The notes under the pieces are model-generated. The model was not told the DNA's origin. It was given only the letters and a program-made list of their open reading frames with translations, and searched no databases. Shown one piece after another: positions 36,376 to 44,614 of a DNA stretch of 52,790 nucleotides (its first letter is position 1; the number at the start of each line of letters is the position of its first letter). Source of the DNA: Deinococcales bacterium (GTDB taxonomy: Bacteria; Deinococcota; Deinococci; Deinococcales; JAAFIG01); assembly GCA_013298595.1 (NCBI GenBank), contig JAAFIG010000031.1, positions 1-52,790 of the forward strand, given 5' to 3'. A program made the position numbers and the translations under genes.

Positions 36376-37301
36376 TGGATACTGCTGTTTTACTGGTGGT
36401 GTTAATTACCACAATTCGTAGTACAACACCGTTGTTGTTTGCGGCACTGGGTGGCATGTTCTCGGAACGAGCTGGTGTGGTTAATATTGCCCTTGAAGGA
36501 ATTATGCTTTTTGGTGCTTTGACCGCTGCAATTGTTGCACAACGCACCGAATTTTATGTGTTAGCCAATAATCCAGATGCCAATGTCTGGTGGACTTCTT
36601 GGTTTGGGGTTTTAGCAGCAATGCTGGTTGGTGCACTGATTGCTTGGATTCATGCTGTGGTCAGTATTAAATACAAAGCCGATCAGGTGATTAGTGGTAC
36701 AGCTATTAACTTGCTGGCTTTTGGTGTGCCTGCGGTGGTTTTGCAGAGTTTTTATAAAAATACTTCTGATTCGGATAAAGTGCTCAATCCGTTGCCATTG
36801 TGGGGTCTCGAGAATTTTGAGTTTTCACCTTTAACGTATTTGTCTTTTTTGCTTGTGCCAATTGCAGCGTATGTCATTTTTCGTACACCTTTTGGCTTGC
36901 GGTTACGAGCCGTCGGAGAAGCCCCTCAAGCCGCTGCCAGTGTGGGTGTTAATGTCTATCGTACAAGGTATGCAGCCGTTATGATTTCGGGTGTACTAGC
37001 AGCTTTGGCGGGCGCTTTTTTAAGTATTGGCAACCTGGATGGTTTTAACCGTGGTATGAGTGCAGGACAGGGTTTTATTGCTTTGGCAGCCTTGATTTTT
37101 GGTCGTTACCAACCATGGCAAGTTTTGGGTGCTTGTGTGTTGTTTGGTTTTTTTCGGGCTTTGGCTATTCGATTAGGTGGCGATAACATTCTGCCCAGTG
37201 CTTTGGTGGATAACTTACCTTTTGTTATTACCATGTTTGTGTTGGCTGGATTTATTGGTCGCTCGAGATCACCTAAAGCGCTGGGTAAGCCTTACCCATA
37301 A
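36372..37301 (+). CDS. Nucleoside-type ABC transporter permease 2 (NupQ/YufQ-like)
   Basis: The product has 309 residues and is a BPD_transp_2 permease. ATTPLLFAALGGMFSERAGVVNIALEG-type blocks are visible (positions 36420-36500), together with GEAPQAAASVGVNVYRTRY and GQGFIALAALIFGRYQPW. It overlaps permease 1 by ATGA and has AAGGAGG at 36361-36367. It forms the heterodimer partner of permease 1. CTCGAG is sparse here (two sites). A LacI-type operator palindrome starts 33 bases after its stop. Confidence 0.92.
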   Translation: MMDTAVLLVVLITTIRSTTPLLFAALGGMFSERAGVVNIALEGIMLFGALTAAIVAQRTEFYVLANNPDANVWWTSWFGVLAAMLVGALIAWIHAVVSIKYKADQVISGTAINLLAFGVPAVVLQSFYKNTSDSDKVLNPLPLWGLENFEFSPLTYLSFLLVPIAAYVIFRTPFGLRLRAVGEAPQAAASVGVNVYRTRYAAVMISGVLAALAGAFLSIGNLDGFNRGMSAGQGFIALAALIFGRYQPWQVLGACVLFGFFRALAIRLGGDNILPSALVDNLPFVITMFVLAGFIGRSRSPKALGKPYP

Positions 37302-37333
37302 GGTTTTGACTGGTGTTGGTATAATGAATGTTG

Positions 37334-37365
37334 AATATTTTTTGAAAACGTTTTCAAAAAATATT
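37334..37365. promoter_or_regulatory. 32-bp perfect palindrome with LacI-type core TGAAAACGTTTTCA
   Basis: The whole 32 bases are a perfect inverted repeat centred at 37349/37350, with the core TGAAAACGTTTTCA at 37343-37356. The core has the form of a LacI/CcpA-family operator. A second such core lies 157 bp downstream. The AT-rich arms could also help terminate the permease operon. Confidence 0.75.
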
Positions 37366-37461
37366 GGTTGCCTTGAGACCAAAGAAATTTTGTTCTGTAC
37401 CAATGCTACAAATCTAAAATGCTTGTGAATTAAGGATTGAAAAGGTATCAGATAGCAAAGG

Positions 37462-37491
37462 TTGATGGTAGTTCAGATAAGGATATATAAT
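37462..37491 (+). promoter_or_regulatory. Promoter TTGATG-18-TATAAT for the xylanase
   Basis: TTGATG (37462-37467) and the perfect -10 TATAAT (37486-37491) are 18 bases apart. The expected transcription start falls inside the operator at 37500-37513, which would allow repression by steric block. Confidence 0.65.
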
Positions 37492-37499
37492 ATGATTTT

Positions 37500-37513
37500 T
37501 GAAAGCGCTTTCA
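37500..37513. promoter_or_regulatory. LacI-type operator TGAAAGCGCTTTCA at the xylanase start site
   Basis: A perfect 14-bp palindrome of the same class as the core at 37343-37356 begins 8 bases after the -10 box. The two centres are 157 bp apart, close to 15 helical turns, which would suit DNA looping. No LacI-family regulator gene lies in the window. Confidence 0.75.
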
Positions 37514-37554
37514 AATAAAGTAGTAACTCAGGATTGGTTTTAGGAGGTTCTTAA

Positions 37555-39165
37555 ATGGTGAAAAGTATTCTTACTGTATTTGGTTTAGCGGCTTCAGCGG
37601 TACTAACTTGGGCGCAAACAACACCAACGTTGCGTAATCTAGCGGATGCTCGAGGGGTGTATATGGGTGCAGCAGTTGCTCCCATTTTTTATGACAGCAC
37701 CGAGCCTGATTATGGAATTGTTTTAGCTCGAGAGTACAACATGTTGGTGGCAGAAAATATCATGAAATGGTCGTCGCTTTCTTCGGGGCGTGGTAAATTT
37801 AGTTTTGCCGCAGCCGATGCTATGGTTGCTTTTGCTGAAAAGCATAAACAAGCTGTGCGTGGGCATGTTCTGGTTTGGCATGAACAAGTGCCAAGTTGGG
37901 TTTTAACCATTAAAGATAAAGACGAGATGCGAGCTGTGCTAAAAGAACAAGTGCAAACTGTTGCTAAGCATTTCAAAGGTAAAGTTTTTGCTTGGGATGT
38001 GCTTAACGAAGCCATTCTTGAGGATGGTTCGTTTCGTAAAACACCATTTTATAATTTACTAGGTGAATCTTTTATTGCCGATGTTTTTCGTTGGGCACGT
38101 GAAGCCGATCCGACTGCGAAGTTATTTTATAATGATTACAATACTGATGGGATAAACCCCAAATCTATAGCTGTGTATGAGATGGTAAAAAAACTCAAAG
38201 CCCAAGGTGTACCAATTGATGGTGTTGGTTTCCAAGCCCATGTTGATAGCAACTTCAATGTTGTCCAACAACGTAGTCTCGAGAACTTGCAGCGTTTCCG
38301 TAATTTAGGTCTCGAAGTGCAAATGACCGAAGTTGATGTGTTATTGGCAGGCAATGCACCTAAAGCAGAGCGTTTGGTAGCTCAGGCAAAAGTCTATGGT
38401 GATTTGTTACGCACATGTTTGGCAGTTAAATGTACTGCGTTTATTACTTGGGGTTTCACTGATGCGTTCTCGTGGCGGGCAGCTAATAGTCCTTTGCCTT
38501 TTGATTCGGATTACCAACCAAAACCAGCTTACTTTGCTTTGCTCGAGGTGCTGAAAAACCCAACTGCGCCAATACCTACCACTACACCTGTAGCAATAAC
38601 TCCTGTGGCAACAACGGCAACACTCGAGTTTGCTCGGTTTACTACTGATGCCAGCAAAAGTGTGCAAGGTGGTGCAATTGTTAAAACCGAGTACAGCGAA
38701 AAAGCAGGTGATTCTAAAGTTGAATCACTGACCGTTGCTAATGGTGTAATCAATGTTAAATACAAATTAACCAAACAAGCTGGTAGTTCTTTTGCGGGTG
38801 CTGGTGTTGGTATTAATGCTGTGCCAGATGGCAAAACCATCAATGCTCAGGGCTATACAGTGTTGCGCTTACAAGTTGGTTCAACCCAAGCCACCAGTTT
38901 ACGAATTCGGATTAGTGGTTCTGAACAAGCTGTTATTAATGCGGGTTGTTACCCAGTGGTGTTTTTAGATGTCAACCCCGAATTAAAAACGTATAGTATC
39001 CCGCTCGAGAAATTTGCACCACCGAGTTACTGTGCTGCTAATGGTCGTACACTAGCGCAAATTATCAATAGTGTTTTTATTATCGAAGTCGTTGATGAAG
39101 GTATCCCTAATACGGGTGTACGTCAAGGTGAAATCAATGTTGGTACTATCGAATTTGTTCGTTAA
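37555..39165 (+). CDS. Secreted GH10 endo-xylanase with C-terminal beta-sandwich domain
   Basis: The product has 536 residues. Residues 1-20 are a signal peptide ending TWA-Q. Residues 30-330 are a glycoside hydrolase family 10 barrel, with acid/base E152 (WDVLNEA) and nucleophile E259 (MTEVDV), plus VRGHVLVWHEQVPSW. A Thr/Pro linker follows (near 340), then a beta-rich domain of about 180 residues that looks like a carbohydrate-binding module. It would cut xylan outside the cell. AGGAGG precedes the ATG. The promoter is doubly operated by LacI-type sites, so sugar-dependent control is likely. Confidence 0.95.
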   Translation: MVKSILTVFGLAASAVLTWAQTTPTLRNLADARGVYMGAAVAPIFYDSTEPDYGIVLAREYNMLVAENIMKWSSLSSGRGKFSFAAADAMVAFAEKHKQAVRGHVLVWHEQVPSWVLTIKDKDEMRAVLKEQVQTVAKHFKGKVFAWDVLNEAILEDGSFRKTPFYNLLGESFIADVFRWAREADPTAKLFYNDYNTDGINPKSIAVYEMVKKLKAQGVPIDGVGFQAHVDSNFNVVQQRSLENLQRFRNLGLEVQMTEVDVLLAGNAPKAERLVAQAKVYGDLLRTCLAVKCTAFITWGFTDAFSWRAANSPLPFDSDYQPKPAYFALLEVLKNPTAPIPTTTPVAITPVATTATLEFARFTTDASKSVQGGAIVKTEYSEKAGDSKVESLTVANGVINVKYKLTKQAGSSFAGAGVGINAVPDGKTINAQGYTVLRLQVGSTQATSLRIRISGSEQAVINAGCYPVVFLDVNPELKTYSIPLEKFAPPSYCAANGRTLAQIINSVFIIEVVDEGIPNTGVRQGEINVGTIEFVR

Positions 39166-39184
39166 TCACTGATATATCAAGACC

Positions 39185-39215
39185 AGTCCCTCAAGTTTTG
39201 TTCGAGGGACTTTTT
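39185..39215 (+). terminator. Intrinsic terminator after the xylanase gene
   Basis: AGTCCCTC and GAGGGACT form an 8-bp stem with an 11-base loop, followed by TTTTT. Confidence 0.9.
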
Positions 39216-39233
39216 ATGCTCATCTCGAGACCG

Positions 39234-39239
39234 TAAACT
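39234..39239 (+). promoter_or_regulatory. -10 box TAAACT for psuG
   Basis: TAAACT ends 8 nt before the psuG ATG. There is no ribosome binding site. Confidence 0.45.
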
Positions 39240-39247
39240 GGTAAACA

Positions 39248-40147
39248 ATGGCGAATTTATTTTTTTCTGCTGAAGTGAGAACTGCTCTCGAGCAGCGACA
39301 ACCTATTGTTGCATTGGAAAGCACAGTTATTACGCATGGTCTGCCATTCCCAGCGAATCTCGAGACTGCATTAGCACTCGAGGCTGAGGTGCGGGCAGCA
39401 GGGGCAATTCCTGCGACTATTGCTGTGCTGGATGGTCAGGTTTTTATTGGTTGTACATCTGAGCAACTCGAGCGTTTAGCCAAAGAGCCAATGGAGAAAG
39501 TGTCTTTGTGGAATTTGCCTGCAATACTGGCAAAATCTGCAAGTGCTGGTACAACTGTGGCAACCACGGCGCATTTAGCGTATTTAGCAGGAATCCATGT
39601 TTTTGCCACAGGTGGTATTGGTGGGGTGCATTTTGATGCTTTTGACGAAAGTGCTGATTTACCAGCCCTTGCCCGAATTCCTATTGTGGTGGTTTGTGCT
39701 GGGGCAAAAAGTATTCTGAATTTACATGCCACCATCGAACGACTCGAGACGCTGGGGGTACCTGTGATTGGGTATCAAACCGATTCTTTACCTGCCTTTC
39801 ATACGCCAACCAGTCCGCATAGTGTGGCAGCGCGTCTGGATTCTCCGCTCGAAATTGCTAAAGCGCATGTGGCTGCCCGTGATCTCGAGATGCGCCAAGC
39901 TATTTTGGTGGCAAATCCTGTAGATACTGGTATTGCTTTTGAACGGGTTCAAGCATGGGTCGAAGCTGCCAATCACGAAGCCCGTAAGCAAATGGTGACA
40001 GGTAAACGCCTCACACCATTTTTACTTGCTGAATTAGCTAGGTTATCTGGTGGCGAAACAGTGCAAGTCAACGGTAGACTATTACGGAACAATGCGCGAC
40101 TCGGTGGAGACATTGCAGTCGCGTTACATTCACTGGGGCAATTATGA
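39248..40147 (+). CDS. psuG: Pseudouridine-5'-phosphate glycosidase
   Basis: The enzyme splits pseudouridine 5'-phosphate into uracil and ribose 5-phosphate. The product has 299 residues with the family blocks VALESTVITHGLPFP, TTVATTAHLAYLAGI, VFATGGIGGVHFDAFDESADL, and VVCAGAKSILNL. The pseudouridine kinase PsuK, usually adjacent or fused, is not seen here. The nucleoside-type permeases 2 kb upstream could bring in pseudouridine, but they are separated by the xylanase. Its stop overlaps the rodZ start by ATGA, an unusual partnership. Confidence 0.95.
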   Translation: MANLFFSAEVRTALEQRQPIVALESTVITHGLPFPANLETALALEAEVRAAGAIPATIAVLDGQVFIGCTSEQLERLAKEPMEKVSLWNLPAILAKSASAGTTVATTAHLAYLAGIHVFATGGIGGVHFDAFDESADLPALARIPIVVVCAGAKSILNLHATIERLETLGVPVIGYQTDSLPAFHTPTSPHSVAARLDSPLEIAKAHVAARDLEMRQAILVANPVDTGIAFERVQAWVEAANHEARKQMVTGKRLTPFLLAELARLSGGETVQVNGRLLRNNARLGGDIAVALHSLGQL

Positions 40148-41148
40148 AAGAAGATAATCTGGTCGGACGTTTGAATGTCACCCGCGAAAACCTCGCACCG
40201 CTCTTAAAGGAAGCTCGAGAAGCCAAAGGTTTTACTGTTGAAGAAATCGCTGATAAATTAAAAATTCGTCCGAGTTTACTCGAGCAAATCGAAGCAGGCA
40301 AATATGAAACCCTGCCAGAAATGATTTACACCAGAGCGTATATTCAAAAATTTGCTCAGATTGTGGGTTTGACTCCTGAACCATTTGTGACAGCCTATGA
40401 ACGCATTGCCGCTTCGGTTTCAGCGGCGAATGCAGCAGCAAAAAGTAATAAAAATATGGTGATCGAACAACCACCTATTCATCGTCCTGTGCCAATGACA
40501 GCGCCTGCATCTGGTATCAATTGGCTTTTAATCGCAGGTGGGGCATTGCTATTGGTTGGGTTGGCTGTAGCAGCTTTTTTCTTAACCAGAGGACCTCAGC
40601 CTCGAGTGATTGCCACCAATACCGCACCTATTGAAACTTCGACTATGCCATCGCAACCACAAACACCAGTGGTCAATAATCTGGCAGGCACAGTCAAACT
40701 AAGTGTTGGTAGCACCCCAAGTGGCGCAACCGTATTTTTAGATAATTATAAAATTGGTTTAACCCCCTTAAAACAAGCACTTGTTTCCAGCCGAGCCGCC
40801 CGCGAATTGCGGGTGGTGAAAGCTGGATTTAAGCCCTACATCAGCACTCGAGATTTACTGGCGGATAGCAATTTAATTGTCACCCTCGAGAAACAAGTGG
40901 GTGCCAATATTACAGGGGTCAACACAGGCAAAGTACAACTGATTTACCGTGGTAGCTCATGGACTCGAGTACGCGATGCCAGAGGTACAATTATTTACGA
41001 AGGTGTACCAAAACCAGGTGACCGCCTCGAGTTCACACCACCTGTTTCGGTGCGTTTAGGTGCGCCAAGTGTGGTCAGTGCTGTGGTGGCTGGGCAAACC
41101 AGAGAACGATTGGGTGGCAGTAGTCCTGTCACTATTCAATTGCCCTAA
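40144..41148 (+). CDS. rodZ: RodZ-like cytoskeletal protein with an inserted PEGA domain
   Basis: The product has 334 residues. Residues 10-90 form the HTH_25 domain of RodZ (LLKEAREAKGFTVEEIADKL, IEAGKYETLPEMIYTRAYI). A membrane helix lies at about 122-142. A PEGA domain follows at about 180-255 (KLSVGSTPSGATVFLDNYKI). Residues 262-334 resemble the RodZ C-terminal DUF4115 domain (WTRVRDARGTIIYEG). RodZ links MreB to the cell-wall machinery. A PEGA domain may add surface or sugar contacts. Its start overlaps the psuG stop (ATGA), and a terminator follows. Confidence 0.85.
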   Translation: MKEDNLVGRLNVTRENLAPLLKEAREAKGFTVEEIADKLKIRPSLLEQIEAGKYETLPEMIYTRAYIQKFAQIVGLTPEPFVTAYERIAASVSAANAAAKSNKNMVIEQPPIHRPVPMTAPASGINWLLIAGGALLLVGLAVAAFFLTRGPQPRVIATNTAPIETSTMPSQPQTPVVNNLAGTVKLSVGSTPSGATVFLDNYKIGLTPLKQALVSSRAARELRVVKAGFKPYISTRDLLADSNLIVTLEKQVGANITGVNTGKVQLIYRGSSWTRVRDARGTIIYEGVPKPGDRLEFTPPVSVRLGAPSVVSAVVAGQTRERLGGSSPVTIQLP

Positions 41149-41170
41149 GTGCGTTATCATAGGGTTTCTA

Positions 41171-41195
41171 GGCGCAGGTTGCTGCGCTTTTTTTT
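41171..41195 (+). terminator. Intrinsic terminator after rodZ
   Basis: AGGCGCA pairs with TGCGCTT around a GGTTGC loop, followed by a run of T (41188-41195). Confidence 0.8.
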
Positions 41196-41208
41196 ATGAG
41201 GTTTGATT

Positions 41209-42603
41209 ATGGAAATGGCTGTTGCTAAAAAAGTGGGTTTTGTCAGTCTGGGATGCCCTAAGGCATTAGTAGATTCTGAACGAATTTTAACCCAAATTCG
41301 GGCTGAAGGTTACGAAGTTGCTGTCAATTACGAAGATGCTGAAGTGGTCGTGGTCAATACTTGTGGCTTTATTACTCCAGCTATCGAAGAATCGCTGAGT
41401 GCCATTGGTGAAGCCCTCGAGCGAACAGGTAAAGTCATTGTAACGGGTTGCCTTGGTGAACGCCCAGAAACCATTCAAGCACGCCATCCCAATGTTTTAT
41501 CGGTAACGGGTGCAGGCGATATTGCAGGTGTGATGAATGCTTTGCACGAGGTGATTCCACCAGATGCAAACCCGTTTACGCAGTTGCTACCAACGGGTAT
41601 TAAACTCACCCCTAAACACTATGCTTATGTCAAAATTGCTGAAGGCTGCAATCACACTTGTAGTTTTTGTATTATTCCAAAATTACGTGGTTTACAAGTT
41701 TCCAGAGATGCTGGCGAAATCCTATACGAATCTTACCGACTTGTCTCGAGTGGCACAAAAGAACTCTTGATTATTTCGCAAGACTCGAGTGCCTATGGTG
41801 TGGATATTCGTCATCAAACCTCGGAATACCAAGGACAAGCGGTGGTTGCCCATTTGGTGGATTTATGCCAGAAACTTGGTGAGCTTGGTGTCTGGGTGCG
41901 TTTACATTATGTCTACCCGTACCCACATATCGAAAATATTGTTAAACTCATGGCACAAGGCAAAATCCTGCCGTATTTAGATGTACCTCTGCAACACGCC
42001 AGCCCAAATATCCTCCGAGCCATGCGTCGTCCAGGTGCGGGTAAACAACTCGAGACGATTATGCGTTGGCGTGAAATTTGCCCAGATATTGTTTTACGAA
42101 GCACCTTTATTGTTGGCTTTCCTGGCGAAACCGAACAAGATTTTCAGATGTTACTGGATTTTCTGGTCTCTGCCCGATTAGACCGAGTGGGTTGTTTTAC
42201 CTATTCAGAAGTCGAAGGTGCAGATGCCAACACCTTAGCGAACCCCGTGCCTGAAGAGATTAAACTCGAACGCCAAGCCCGTTTAATGGCAGTGCAACAA
42301 CAAATTTCTTTGGAAAAAAACGAAGCTAAAATTGGCAAAATCCTCGAGTGCATTGTAGATGAATACAACGATGACGAAGATGATTTGGCTGGTACTAAAT
42401 TGATCGGTAGAAGCCAAGGCGATGCTCCAGGTATTGATGGCAGCGTGATGATTGCAGCTGGTGAACTTGTTGGACAAATTAAAATCGGCGATCTGATTCA
42501 AGTGCGTATCGAAGATGCCGACGAATACGATTTATACGGAGAAGCCGTCAGCATTGTGGATTGGCAACCCAACGTGATTCGTATGCCAACCATGACTGTG
42601 TAG
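41209..42603 (+). CDS. rimO: Ribosomal protein S12 methylthiotransferase RimO
   Basis: This radical SAM enzyme methylthiolates an Asp of ribosomal protein S12. The product has 464 residues from the ATG at 41209. The N-terminal UPF0004 domain has [16 protein letters not shown] and a later TCGF. The radical SAM motif CxxxCxxC is in [18 protein letters not shown], and a TRAM domain forms the C-terminus (ECIVDEY..., YDLYGEAV). GAGGT at 41198-41202 fixes the start; the TTG at 41203 has nothing. rodZ directly upstream is a common neighbour in bacteria. Confidence 0.95.
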   Translation: MEMAVAKKVGFVSLGCPKALVDSERILTQIRAEGYEVAVNYEDAEVVVVNTCGFITPAIEESLSAIGEALERTGKVIVTGCLGERPETIQARHPNVLSVTGAGDIAGVMNALHEVIPPDANPFTQLLPTGIKLTPKHYAYVKIAEGCNHTCSFCIIPKLRGLQVSRDAGEILYESYRLVSSGTKELLIISQDSSAYGVDIRHQTSEYQGQAVVAHLVDLCQKLGELGVWVRLHYVYPYPHIENIVKLMAQGKILPYLDVPLQHASPNILRAMRRPGAGKQLETIMRWREICPDIVLRSTFIVGFPGETEQDFQMLLDFLVSARLDRVGCFTYSEVEGADANTLANPVPEEIKLERQARLMAVQQQISLEKNEAKIGKILECIVDEYNDDEDDLAGTKLIGRSQGDAPGIDGSVMIAAGELVGQIKIGDLIQVRIEDADEYDLYGEAVSIVDWQPNVIRMPTMTV

Positions 42604-42609
42604 CAAAGG

Positions 42610-42650
42610 AAGGTAAAAAACGAGGAAAGACTGCTTTCCGTCTTTACCTT
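42610..42650. terminator. Nested hairpin between rimO and the diguanylate cyclase
   Basis: AAGGTAAA (42610-42617) pairs with TTTACCTT (42643-42650), and inside it GGAAAG pairs with CTTTCC around ACTG. It lies between convergent genes and could terminate in both directions. Confidence 0.6.
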
Positions 42651-42655
42651 TGCCT

Positions 42656-44608
42656 CTAAAAATGTGTGACTGGTGCAGTGCCATTGTGCCGCTCGAGTTT
42701 TCGTTGGTACATGTCCTGATCGGCAACATGGTACAACTCCTCGGGGGTATTGCCCGCGTTGGGGAAAATGGCAATACCAATACTGGCACTGGCTCTGAAA
42801 TCAGGGGCGGCTTTTAAGCTGATTTGGGCAATAGCACTTTTTAGACGTTGCACAAGGCTTTCGGCTTCGGAGTGTTGCCTGATATTTGGGGCGATAATAC
42901 AGAATTCATCACCACCAAGTCGTGCCACGGTATGGGTTGCCAGTACAGTGTTGGTTAAGGCTTGGGCAACACTGACCAGCAATTCATCGCCGCTGCTGTG
43001 CCCAAAAGTATCATTGACTTGTTTAAAGAAATTCAGGTCAATATTGAGCAACGCAAAACCATCACGGTGACGCTTGGCATGGGCAATACTCTCGAGTAAG
43101 CGCTGATTATACAAAGAGCGGTTAGGTAAATTGGTCAGTTGATCGTGGGTTGCTTGTTGCTCGAGCGAACGTAACAAACGATGTTGTTCGATGGCAATGG
43201 TGGCTAAACTGCTGATCGAAGTCATTTTGCTATCACGAATTAAATGTTGCTGGTCGGTGCTCGAGAAGAAGACCATGCCACCCCAGGTTTGTCCATTGGC
43301 AAGCCGAATTGGGCGGATACTGACAAATCCAAGTTCGGCATAATTTAATAATTGGCGTAAATCAGCAGCAAATAAGATATTAGATTTAACTGCAAAACTA
43401 TAAGAATCGCCTGTTTTGAGTTGGGCATAAACACTTTGCGCTCTACCTTTAAATTGGATACGCTCGAGGTAAGGCACAATAATTTTAGCGATGCCAACGT
43501 TGGCACGAAAAAGCATTTCGTTTTCTTCGTATTGCACAATGCCGCAAGGTACGCGAAATTGTTGATGTAAAACATGAACAATGCTTTGTAACACATCTGA
43601 TAAGGCAGCACCTTGTGCCAGTAACTCGAGCACACGGTTGCGTTCGCGTTCAAACAGCTGCTGTTGTTTTAAAGCTGTGATATCGGTGGTTAAACCGCGC
43701 CAGAACAAGTTTTCCTCGAGATCTACTCGGGCTTGGGTTCGTACCCAGATAATACTGCCATCGGCTCGACGCAAACGGTATTCTTCGTCAAAAGGGGTGC
43801 TGTGATCGGTCATTGTGCGGGTTAAAGCTTCGCGTACACGGTCACGGTCGTCTGGGTGTACAGGGCGAACATACAAAGCGGGTTCGTGAAACCAATGTTC
43901 AAAACGATACCCCAACATGTTCTCGGTGTTTTGTGAAACAAAGGTTAATTGTGGTACGCCATCGCGTAAACAACCTTCAAAAACAATACCCTCGAGTGAA
44001 TTAACAAAATCAAAAAACTTGGTTTTGCTCATCCGCAATTGATACTCGGCAATACGGCGTTCTTGTAATTCTTGTTGCAAAGATTCATTAAAACGTTGTA
44101 ACTCGAGTGCAGGACTGAGAAAACGTAGTACTCGCAAGGCTGCGCTTTGTTCTTCGGGCAGAAATACTCGAGGATTTTGCGTGCAGACACACATCACGCC
44201 AATGGTTTGATGTTGCATCAGAATCGGCAGCATCAACAGACTGGTCATATCGCACTGCATGACAATGGTAAATAATTGCCCTAAACCCTGACTGACATCT
44301 TCAAGCATGGCAGATGTTTGGGTCTCGAGCAAATGCTGAGTGATGGTGTCACCGTGTAATTCAACACGAATACCCACCGCTTTGCGTTTGAGCAGGTTGT
44401 ACTCGGCAGTTAACGCCAATTGATCTCGAGTAGGATTTAATTGCCAAAACATTGTCCAATCGGCATGCAGCAATTCGCAGATTTCTTGGCAGGCTTGTGG
44501 CAGTAAAGTATCGGCAGCAGCATGGGCAACCTCTGGTTTATAAGGCAATGACAATTGAAAACCCAAGGAAATGGGTGTATTTAACTCGAGTAAAACATCA
44601 TCTGGCAT
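42656..44608 (-). CDS. GAF-PAS-GAF-GGDEF diguanylate cyclase
   Basis: The product has 650 residues. An N-terminal GAF domain (about 30-180), a PAS/PAC domain (about 200-325, with RRADGSIIWVRTQARVD), a second GAF (about 335-480) and a GGDEF domain at the C-terminus are visible. The active site reads RLGGDEF, with GGDEF at 565-569, so it should make cyclic di-GMP. It starts 6 bases after the stop of the PLD gene and has a -10 box (TACCCT, minus strand) 8 nt upstream. It is soluble, with no membrane segment. Confidence 0.92.
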   Translation of the reverse strand: MPDDVLLELNTPISLGFQLSLPYKPEVAHAAADTLLPQACQEICELLHADWTMFWQLNPTRDQLALTAEYNLLKRKAVGIRVELHGDTITQHLLETQTSAMLEDVSQGLGQLFTIVMQCDMTSLLMLPILMQHQTIGVMCVCTQNPRVFLPEEQSAALRVLRFLSPALELQRFNESLQQELQERRIAEYQLRMSKTKFFDFVNSLEGIVFEGCLRDGVPQLTFVSQNTENMLGYRFEHWFHEPALYVRPVHPDDRDRVREALTRTMTDHSTPFDEEYRLRRADGSIIWVRTQARVDLEENLFWRGLTTDITALKQQQLFERERNRVLELLAQGAALSDVLQSIVHVLHQQFRVPCGIVQYEENEMLFRANVGIAKIIVPYLERIQFKGRAQSVYAQLKTGDSYSFAVKSNILFAADLRQLLNYAELGFVSIRPIRLANGQTWGGMVFFSSTDQQHLIRDSKMTSISSLATIAIEQHRLLRSLEQQATHDQLTNLPNRSLYNQRLLESIAHAKRHRDGFALLNIDLNFFKQVNDTFGHSSGDELLVSVAQALTNTVLATHTVARLGGDEFCIIAPNIRQHSEAESLVQRLKSAIAQISLKAAPDFRASASIGIAIFPNAGNTPEELYHVADQDMYQRKLERHNGTAPVTHF

Positions 44609-44614
44609 GACAAT

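Noticed and set aside
37334-37365. 32-bp palindrome as a plain terminator of the permease operon
   Set aside because: The core is the same class as the operator at 37500-37513, and the stem is AT-rich. Operator is the better reading, though a minor termination role is not excluded.
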